DNA from: JBLIKP01 sp047635375
Lineage (GTDB): Bacteria; Bacteroidota; Bacteroidia; Sphingobacteriales; Sphingobacteriaceae
Direction of reading: 5' to 3'
DNA: 18,122 nt
NCBI GenBank assembly: GCA_047635375.1
Contig: JBLIKP010000052.1
Coordinates: 1 to 18,122, forward strand
Within the stretch, counting starts at the first letter, position 1. Every line of letters begins with the position of its first letter. Positions 13,409 to 18,122 of the stretch are shown in pieces. A model generated the notes under the pieces. The model was not told where the DNA came from, did no database searches, and worked only from the letters and a program-made list of their open reading frames with translations. A program made the position numbers and the translations under genes.

Positions 13409-13441
13409 CAAAGATACAAGTTTGGTTGGTTTACCCTTAAA
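13409..13441 (-). promoter_or_regulatory. Promoter of the cystathionine beta-synthase operon
   Basis: On the minus strand TTTA (13441-13438), 21 bases and TATCTTTG (13416-13409) fit the Bacteroidota consensus. The final G is four bases from the ATG, as in mutS. Confidence 0.6.
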
Positions 13442-13454
13442 CTTATTACCTTCG
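13421..13454 (+). promoter_or_regulatory. Putative promoter of the orphan gene at 13490
   Basis: TTTG (13421-13424), 22 bases and TACCTTCG (13447-13454, one mismatch to TAnnTTTG) read on the plus strand, overlapping the divergent minus-strand promoter. Confidence 0.4.
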
Positions 13455-13489
13455 TGATCGAAAAATGAATAAAGAATTAAAATAAAGAC

Positions 13490-14008
13490 GTGGCATTATC
13501 AGCAAATAAAAAACTAGGATTCATTATCGCCTCAGTGATTATACCCTTTATAGTATATACGTTTGTGTACTATAAAAAGGAGATTGCGGTATACTTTCCC
13601 AAGGATAAGTGGGTATCTATGAATTTCCAATACGGTGAAGGAGAATATTCTTCAGAGTGGGATACCGAAAGAGGGGAGTTTGTCACTTCTTTATTTGGGG
13701 ATTCAATTACAAAAATTAAGATGCCGCTTCTTCCGGCTGAAGCCGATACCATTTGGAGGATGATGGAAGAGGTAGAATTCTTCAAGTACCCAAGCAATTT
13801 AGAATTCCCTGTGGGCACAAAGTCTGATACTGTTGAACTTATCCAATATAAGTATGAGATGAGGTTCATCCATCGCACCAAATTTTTAACTTGGGAAAAG
13901 CATTTGTTTACCGAAAATCAAAAAGCGACCGACTTAAGAAAACTAAGCCGACTAGTCCGCAGGATAATTTCAGACAAGCCTGAGTTTCGAGAAATTGCAG
14001 GAGAATAA
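13490..14008 (+). CDS. Membrane-anchored protein of unknown function
   Basis: A 172-residue product I do not recognise. Residues 8-27 (KLGFIIASVIIPFIVYTFVYY) form one hydrophobic segment followed by KK, suggesting an N-terminal anchor with the rest outside the cytoplasm. The soluble part (about 40-172) is rich in charged and aromatic residues, contains no cysteines or catalytic motif that I can name, and ends in a basic helix (LRKLSRLVRRII). The start is taken as GTG at 13490; the next Met is residue 44, past the anchor. The 11 bases AAAATAAAGAC just before it recur before rpmA, consistent with an A-rich Bacteroidota leader. It lies between the cystathionine beta-synthase promoter and rplU. 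No function is inferred. Confidence 0.75.
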   Translation: MALSANKKLGFIIASVIIPFIVYTFVYYKKEIAVYFPKDKWVSMNFQYGEGEYSSEWDTERGEFVTSLFGDSITKIKMPLLPAEADTIWRMMEEVEFFKYPSNLEFPVGTKSDTVELIQYKYEMRFIHRTKFLTWEKHLFTENQKATDLRKLSRLVRRIISDKPEFREIAGE

Positions 14009-14047
14009 AGGAAATAAAATCCGAAAAGTATAAATTTTAGTGAGTGT

Positions 14048-14083
14048 AATTGTTTGGTAAGTGAGAATAAGTTCTTACATTTG
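14048..14083 (+). promoter_or_regulatory. Promoter of rplU-rpmA (AATTGTTTGGTA ... TACATTTG)
   Basis: TTTG (14053-14056), a 19-base spacer and TACATTTG (14076-14083) match the consensus closely, 25 bases before the rplU ATG. The twelve bases AATTGTTTGGTA are identical to those at the tRNA-Ser promoter. Confidence 0.8.
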
Positions 14084-14108
14084 CAACTCAATTTTTAAGG
14101 ATAACAAC

Positions 14109-14417
14109 ATGTACGCGATTGTAGATATAGCAGGCCAACAGTTCAAGGTTGAAAAGTCACAGAAATTATTTGTTCACAGGCTTGAGGGCGCTGAAGGAGA
14201 TAAAGTAGAATTTAACGAAGTATTTCTTACTGACGATAACGGAAAAATCACCGTTGGAACACCAGTAGTGAAGGGAGCTTCTGTTACGGCTACAATTCTT
14301 GAGCACTTAAAAGGGGACAAGGTGATTGTTTTCAAAAAGAAAAGAAGAAAAGGTTATAAGAAGAAAAACGGTCACAGACAGTACTTCACAAAAATCGAAA
14401 TCGAAAATATTAAGTAA
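14109..14417 (+). CDS. rplU: 50S ribosomal protein L21
   Basis: L21 is an early-assembling protein of the large subunit. The 102 residues start MYAIVDIAGQQFKVEKSQ, the family N-terminus, and carry the signature VFKKKRRKGYKKKNGHRQYFTKIEI near the end. The frame is open upstream to a GTG at 14061, but that codon lies within the promoter and the extra residues are not part of the family, so ATG 14109 is chosen. The leader after the promoter is only about 20-25 bases, so there is no room for a large structured autoregulatory leader. It is followed 43 bases later by rpmA, the usual pairing. Confidence 0.97.
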   Translation: MYAIVDIAGQQFKVEKSQKLFVHRLEGAEGDKVEFNEVFLTDDNGKITVGTPVVKGASVTATILEHLKGDKVIVFKKKRRKGYKKKNGHRQYFTKIEIENIK

Positions 14418-14460
14418 TCAACTAATCTCTTTAATTAGAAATTAGCAAAAATAAAGACAA

Positions 14461-14913
14461 ATGGCTCATAAGAAAGGTGCTGGTAGTTCTAGAAACGGAC
14501 GTGAATCGGAAAGTAAACGATTAGGTGTTAAAATCTTTGGTGGACAAGCTGCTATTGCAGGAAACATTATCGTTCGTCAGCGTGGTACAAAACACCACCC
14601 TGGAAAAAATGTAGGTATGGGTAAAGACCATACACTTTTTGCATTAGTTGACGGAACTGTTGTTTTCAAAAAGAAACGTGACGACAAGTCTTACGTGAAC
14701 ATTCAGCCAATGGTTGAAGAGATCATTGAGAAAGCTAAAGCTGCTGCTCCTGTTAAAGAAGCTGCTCCTAAAGTTGAAAAAGAAGAAGCTCCAAAGGCTA
14801 AAGCTGAAAAGAAACCAGCTGCTAAAAAAGCCGCTGCTCCTAAAGCTGAAGCAAAACCAGCGGCTAAGAAGCCTGCTGCTAAAAAAGCTGCTCCTAAAAA
14901 AGACGTTAAATAA
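14461..14913 (+). CDS. rpmA: 50S ribosomal protein L27 with long Lys/Ala/Pro tail
   Basis: L27 stabilises the 3' end of P-site tRNA near the peptidyl-transferase centre through its N-terminus. The core (residues 1-86) is canonical: MAHKKGAGSSRNGRESESKRLGVK, then HHPGKNVGMGKDHTLFALVDG, ending near SYVNIQP. It begins directly with the mature MAHKKG form, so there is no cleaved prepeptide as in Firmicutes. L27 is usually about 85 residues, but this one is 150. After a short acidic helix (MVEEIIEKAKA) come about 55 residues built almost only of Lys, Ala, Pro and Glu, with PAAKK-type repeats much like histone H1-like tails. No stop or frameshift separates core and tail. The repeat-rich tail is probably disordered. 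A terminator follows. Confidence 0.96.
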   Translation: MAHKKGAGSSRNGRESESKRLGVKIFGGQAAIAGNIIVRQRGTKHHPGKNVGMGKDHTLFALVDGTVVFKKKRDDKSYVNIQPMVEEIIEKAKAAAPVKEAAPKVEKEEAPKAKAEKKPAAKKAAAPKAEAKPAAKKPAAKKAAPKKDVK

Positions 14914-14930
14914 TCGTTTTTCAAATCATA

Positions 14931-14963
14931 AAAAAGCCCTTCGGATTTCCGAAGGGCTTTTTC
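14931..14963. terminator. Bidirectional terminator between rpmA and the gmhB-like gene
   Basis: AAAAAGCCCTTCGGA-TTT-CCGAAGGGCTTTTT is a near-perfect stem of about 13 bp with A/T runs on both sides, placed between two convergent genes. Confidence 0.9.
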
Positions 14964-14972
14964 TGTTTATAC

Positions 14973-15458
14973 CTACCTCAATATTTCGGATAAAGCCTCA
15001 TCGAGAGGTTCGTTTGCAGTAATTTTTATCCCCTTAACGCCCGCCGCCGCCGCTGCCTCAATGTCTCGCGGACTGTCGCCAATTAAGTAGCAATCTTCGG
15101 CTTTAGCCTTAAAACGAGCTAAACCTTTTTCTACCATTAAGGATCCCGGCTTACGATCTAGGCTTGCGCCGAAATCTTGGTGATGCGGACTATAATAAAT
15201 CGCCTCAAAAGTTATTCCCTCATTAGCGAAATGTTTCTCTAGCTTGTTATGAATTTGCTTTAACCCTTCATGAGAGTAAAGCCCTTTGGCAATTCCTCCC
15301 TGATTTGTGACAATTACAAAACAATACCCTTGGGCTTTAAGCCGTTTTAAAGCGTCAATCCGCCCGGGTAGTATCTCCAATTCTTCGGGTGACATTACAT
15401 AATTGCCGATTTCACGGTTAAGTACACCGTCGCGATCTAAAAAAATGATTTTTTTCAT
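14973..15458 (-). CDS. HAD-IIIA phosphatase, GmhB-like (D-glycero-beta-D-manno-heptose-1,7-bisphosphate 7-phosphatase family)
   Basis: Predicted cytoplasmic phosphatase of sugar bisphosphates. HAD motif I DRDGVLN has nucleophile D8 and general acid D10 (8-14). Motif II is TNQ (51-53), motif III RKPGSL (102-107) and motif IV GDSPRD (127-132). At 161 residues it fits the GmhB/HisB-N group. GmhB enzymes normally carry a zinc loop Cys-x-His ... Cys-x-Cys. Here the equivalent text is YYSPHHQDFGASLDRKPGS: the Cys positions read Ser90, Ser99 and Asp101, and only the His remains. The zinc site therefore looks lost, and the substrate may differ. An unusually good Shine-Dalgarno sequence precedes the ATG at 15458. 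It is divergent from the GT2 gene at 15535. Confidence 0.85.
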   Translation of the reverse strand: MKKIIFLDRDGVLNREIGNYVMSPEELEILPGRIDALKRLKAQGYCFVIVTNQGGIAKGLYSHEGLKQIHNKLEKHFANEGITFEAIYYSPHHQDFGASLDRKPGSLMVEKGLARFKAKAEDCYLIGDSPRDIEAAAAAGVKGIKITANEPLDEALSEILR

Positions 15459-15467
15459 GGAATTTTA

Positions 15468-15474
15468 ACCTCCT
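15468..15474 (-). promoter_or_regulatory. Strong Shine-Dalgarno sequence of the gmhB-like gene
   Basis: AGGAGGT on the minus strand ends nine bases before the ATG, ideal SD spacing. Other genes in this window lack an SD, so it stands out. Confidence 0.7.
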
Positions 15475-15534
15475 ATGGCAAATAAAATAAATTTAAGTTG
15501 ATTAACTTCACACTCTTAACCAATTATTAAAAAA

Positions 15535-16287
15535 GTGTCAGACAGTCTGGTAATAATTCCCACTTATAACGAGAAAGAAAACGTTGAAAATATCATACGT
15601 AGAGTGTTTTCCTTGGAAGATTCTTTTCATGTGTTAGTCATTGACGATGGTTCTCCAGACGGCACTGCCGACATTGTTAAGTCCCTTCAAAAGGAATTTC
15701 CTGAAGCCCTTCATCTTGAACTACGAGCTGGGAAACAAGGATTAGGAACGGCCTATATTCATGGCTTCCGTTGGGCACTTGCCAGAAATTACGCTTTCAT
15801 TTTTGAAATGGATGCCGATTTCTCCCATAACCCTGAAGATCTTATTAAACTTAAAAACGGTTGTATCGATAACGATGCTTATTTAGCTATAGGGTCCAGG
15901 TATAAAAGTGGTGTAAACGTGGTTAACTGGCCAATGGCGAGAGTCTTGATGTCGTTTTTCGCTTCCATATACGTGAAAACCATAACAGGCATGCCTATTC
16001 ACGATGCTACTGCTGGTTTTAAATGCTACCGTCGTGAAGTGCTTGAAACCATAAATCTTAAGGACATTAAATTTGTGGGTTATGCCTTTCAAATTGAAAT
16101 GAAATTCACCACCTGGAAGATTGGGTATAAAATCGAGGAGGTGCCTATCATCTTCACCGATCGTACTGAAGGAACCTCAAAAATGAGCGGTGGAATTTTT
16201 AAAGAAGCCTTTTTCGGTGTTTTAAAAATGAAACTAAATTCCATATTCAAGAAATACCCTACGCCAAAATTTACCAAAGCGGCGTAA
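15535..16287 (+). CDS. Polyprenol (dolichol) phosphate mannose synthase-like GT2 glycosyltransferase
   Basis: It transfers a sugar from a nucleotide donor to polyprenyl phosphate at the cytoplasmic face of the inner membrane. The 250-residue GT-A domain has VIIPTYNEKENV (6-17), the first acidic motif DDGSPDGT (37-44), the DxD metal site DAD (93-95, followed by FSHNPEDL) and GSRYKSG further on. FVGYAFQIEM and the RTEGTSKM motif (Arg-x-x-Gly-x-Ser-Lys) are typical of DPM1-type enzymes. There is no C-terminal membrane extension, so it is the soluble single-domain form. The start is GTG at 15535 after an A-run, giving MSDSLVIIPTYNE. Three bases separate its stop from the ABC gene's ATG, so the two are one transcription unit. 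The donor sugar (mannose or another) is not determined by sequence. Confidence 0.92.
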   Translation: MSDSLVIIPTYNEKENVENIIRRVFSLEDSFHVLVIDDGSPDGTADIVKSLQKEFPEALHLELRAGKQGLGTAYIHGFRWALARNYAFIFEMDADFSHNPEDLIKLKNGCIDNDAYLAIGSRYKSGVNVVNWPMARVLMSFFASIYVKTITGMPIHDATAGFKCYRREVLETINLKDIKFVGYAFQIEMKFTTWKIGYKIEEVPIIFTDRTEGTSKMSGGIFKEAFFGVLKMKLNSIFKKYPTPKFTKAA

Positions 16288-16290
16288 TCC

Positions 16291-17997
16291 ATGAGTTTAC
16301 TCGAAATCAAAAACCTTCACCTTAACTTTGGCGATAAAAATTCGTCGGAAAAGGCGTTGAAGGGTGTTTCCATGCGTCTTGACGCTGGTAAATCACTCGG
16401 TTTGGTGGGCGAATCGGGATCGGGAAAAACCATAACCTCGCTTTCAATTATGCGCCTGTTGGATGAGACAGAATGTTTTTATCCCGCAGGTGAAATTCTT
16501 TATAACGGGGTGGACTTGCTTAGCCTTCCTGAAGAGGAAATCCGTAAATACCGTGGTGGAAAAATCGGAATGATTTTCCAAGAACCGATGACTTCGTTAA
16601 ACCCGGTGTATACTTGCGGTGATCAGGTTTCTGAAATCCTTGAATTACATAAAAATTTATCCAAAGCTCAGGCGAAAGAACGCGTGCTTGAATTATTTGA
16701 GGAGGTTCAACTTCCCGAGCCACCTATCGTTTTTAAGAAGTATCCACATCAGCTTTCTGGTGGGCAGAAACAGCGGGTAATGATTGCTATGGCAATTGCC
16801 TGTAAACCCGAATTGCTTATCGCCGATGAGCCTACAACCGCCTTGGATGTAACTGTTCAGAAAACAATATTAAATCTGCTCACCAACCTATGCGAAAAAC
16901 GTGGAATGGCGATGATTTTCATTAGTCATGACCTGGGAGTAATTAACGCTGTGGCGGATGACGTCGCGGTGATGAAGCATGGCGAATTGGTGGAAATTGG
17001 GAAAGTAGCCGATATTTTTAACAATCCTCAACATCCTTATACAAGAGGACTTATAGCTTGCAGACCTAATCCTGATCTGAGTTTAAAAAGATTACCTACC
17101 GTTTCCGATTTTTTGGAGGCAGGAAAAATCCTTAGCCTTGAAGAGGTTATTGAACCTTTGAAAATTGGGGTTAAACCAGAAAATCCTCAGCGTAAAAGTG
17201 GAAGCGAACCACTTTTAAAGGTGAAAAACCTTGTGGTTAGCCTGCCCATTAAAACCAATATATGGGGAAGGGCAACGCGGACAATTGAAGCAGTAAACGA
17301 TGTGAGTTTCGATGTGTTTGAAGGAGAAATTGTTGGATTGGTGGGAGAGTCGGGATGTGGTAAAACTACACTTTCTCGAACCCTGTTAAACCTAATGAAA
17401 CCAACTTCTGGCGAGATTTTTTGGAAAGGACAGCGGATTGACAACCTAGGGAAAGCAGAATGGAAAAAACTGCGTCGCGATGTGCAGATAATTTTTCAAG
17501 ACCCATTTTCATCGCTAAATCCAGCCCAAAGTGTGGGGAAGTCAATAATTGAGCCCATGATTGTGCATGGAATTGGAAAAAATAATGAAGAAAGAAAGGC
17601 TCTCACCAAGGAATTATTGGCGAAAGTAAAGCTAGATCCAGAAATGTTCGATAGACTGCCGCATCAATTTTCTGGCGGACAAAGACAACGTATTGGAATT
17701 GCACGTGCCTTGGCTGTGCAGCCTAAGTTTATTATTTGTGACGAGTCGGTCTCAGCATTGGATGTAAGTGTTCAAGCCACAGTTTTGAATCTTCTTTTAG
17801 ATCTTAAGGATGAGTTTAATCTTACTTATATTTTTATCTCACACGACTTGAGCGTCGTAAAATTCATCGCCGATCATCTACTGGTAATGCGTAAAGGAAA
17901 AATCGTGGAGCAGGGTAAGTCAAGCGAGGTTTATGAAAAGCCATCAGAGACATATACGCAGAGTTTAATCGAGGCAATCCCAAAACTTGAGGTATAA
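16291..17997 (+). CDS. Fused dual ABC ATPase, dipeptide/oligopeptide type (DppD-DppF-like)
   Basis: It is the ATP-hydrolysing subunit of a predicted peptide or nickel-type importer at the inner membrane. Two complete nucleotide-binding domains lie in one 568-residue chain. NBD1 has Walker A GESGSGKT (40-47), Q-loop FQEP (96-99), signature LSGGQ (155-159), Walker B LLIADEP (175-181) and switch His213. NBD2 has Walker A GESGCGKT (352-359), Q-loop FQDP (402-405), signature FSGGQ (460-464), Walker B FIICDES (480-486, Ser where Pro is common) and His518. A linker (about 260-305) joins them, and each NBD carries the Dpp/Opp-type C-terminal segment (HPYTRGLIACRPNP; SETYTQSLIEAIP). No permease or binding-protein gene lies in the window, so the cognate transporter is encoded elsewhere. 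The stop overlaps the mnmD ATG. Confidence 0.94.
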   Translation: MSLLEIKNLHLNFGDKNSSEKALKGVSMRLDAGKSLGLVGESGSGKTITSLSIMRLLDETECFYPAGEILYNGVDLLSLPEEEIRKYRGGKIGMIFQEPMTSLNPVYTCGDQVSEILELHKNLSKAQAKERVLELFEEVQLPEPPIVFKKYPHQLSGGQKQRVMIAMAIACKPELLIADEPTTALDVTVQKTILNLLTNLCEKRGMAMIFISHDLGVINAVADDVAVMKHGELVEIGKVADIFNNPQHPYTRGLIACRPNPDLSLKRLPTVSDFLEAGKILSLEEVIEPLKIGVKPENPQRKSGSEPLLKVKNLVVSLPIKTNIWGRATRTIEAVNDVSFDVFEGEIVGLVGESGCGKTTLSRTLLNLMKPTSGEIFWKGQRIDNLGKAEWKKLRRDVQIIFQDPFSSLNPAQSVGKSIIEPMIVHGIGKNNEERKALTKELLAKVKLDPEMFDRLPHQFSGGQRQRIGIARALAVQPKFIICDESVSALDVSVQATVLNLLLDLKDEFNLTYIFISHDLSVVKFIADHLLVMRKGKIVEQGKSSEVYEKPSETYTQSLIEAIPKLEV

Positions 17998-18122
17998 TGG
18001 AGAGGAAGTTAATTACCACTGGAGATGGCTCCAAGACGCTTTTTGTCCCAGAATTAAACGAGCATTACCACTCAACTCATGGGGCCTTAGCTGAAGCTAG
18101 ACATGTGTTTATAAAAAATGGG
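17997..18122 (+). CDS. mnmD: MnmD tRNA U34 methyltransferase, N-terminal fragment (cut by window end)
   Basis: The 42 codons present read MERKLITTGDGSKTLFVPEL, then NEHYHSTHGALAEARHVFIKNG. This is the characteristic N-terminus of the stand-alone methyltransferase that completes 5-methylaminomethyl-2-thiouridine at the tRNA wobble position (equivalent to the methyltransferase half of MnmC). The LYLPELxExYHSxHGAxxEAxHVFI pattern is recognisable. The ATG overlaps the TAA of the ABC gene (TAATG), so translation is coupled. The catalytic SAM-binding motifs lie outside the window, so the call rests on the N-terminal pattern. Confidence 0.8.
   Translation, partial: MERKLITTGDGSKTLFVPELNEHYHSTHGALAEARHVFIKNG

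Noticed and set aside
13465..13485. Six-codon frame (MNKELK) before the orphan gene at 13490
   Set aside because: Too short to support as a leader peptide; no attenuator structure follows it.
14703..15022. Long Ala/Gly-rich antisense frame and Lys/Leu-rich plus frame over the rpmA tail
   Set aside because: Both are out-of-frame reflections of the repetitive Lys/Ala codons in rpmA and continue through its terminator.

Overview
The window looks like a chromosomal segment of a Bacteroidota bacterium, most likely a Flavobacteriales-type lineage. Four things point this way. Two secreted proteins end in type IX secretion (Por) sorting domains. Several promoters match the Bacteroidota form (TTTG-like box, 17-22 bases, TAnnTTTG). 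Most genes have A-rich leaders without a Shine-Dalgarno sequence. The core genes (mutS, tig-clpP-clpX, rplU-rpmA, mnmD) are of Bacteroidota type. This assignment is inferred from reading alone; no database was searched.

Layout. 3-1145 (-) encodes the N-terminal part of MutS, which meets an in-frame TGA at the window edge. It is divergent from a SPOUT (TrmH-type) RNA methyltransferase (1233-1766 +). tRNA-Ser(UGA) follows at 1850-1937 with its terminator and then an unusual array: an inverted copy of the tRNA terminator region that starts a 173-bp tandem repeat present almost three times (1979-2446). An AT-rich accessory stretch follows, with a small secreted orphan protein (2651-2995). A class II Fic AMP-transferase with a C-terminal winged helix (3369-4406) is preceded by a helically phased array of CGTATCA heptamers. 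Convergent to it is a two-gene operon of T9SS-exported proteins (7272-4523, -). Its promoter abuts a run of ten G, and the operon is bracketed by a ~75-bp direct repeat carrying the clpX terminator and the last clpX codons.

The second half is mostly core. clpX, clpP, tig and tRNA-Leu(UAG) lie in a row on the minus strand, separated by terminator-like hairpins. Next come a periplasmic-binding-type receptor without a signal peptide and cystathionine beta-synthase as a tight operon (-). On the plus strand are a membrane-anchored orphan (13490-14008), then rplU and rpmA; L27 carries a long Lys/Ala/Pro tail. A GmhB-like HAD phosphatase (-) is divergent from a close-packed plus-strand operon: a dolichol-phosphate-mannose-synthase-like GT2, a fused Dpp/Opp-type ABC ATPase, and the start of mnmD, cut by the window end.

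Working together: ClpX and ClpP form the AAA+ protease beside the chaperone trigger factor. rplU-rpmA, the tRNAs, the RNA methyltransferase and MnmD serve translation. The stretch from tRNA-Ser to the clpX terminator (about 1940-7500) is the accessory part. It holds the least expected features: the palindromic tandem array, the Fic gene with its putative operator array, and the duplicated-terminator cassette with a possible phase-variable promoter.
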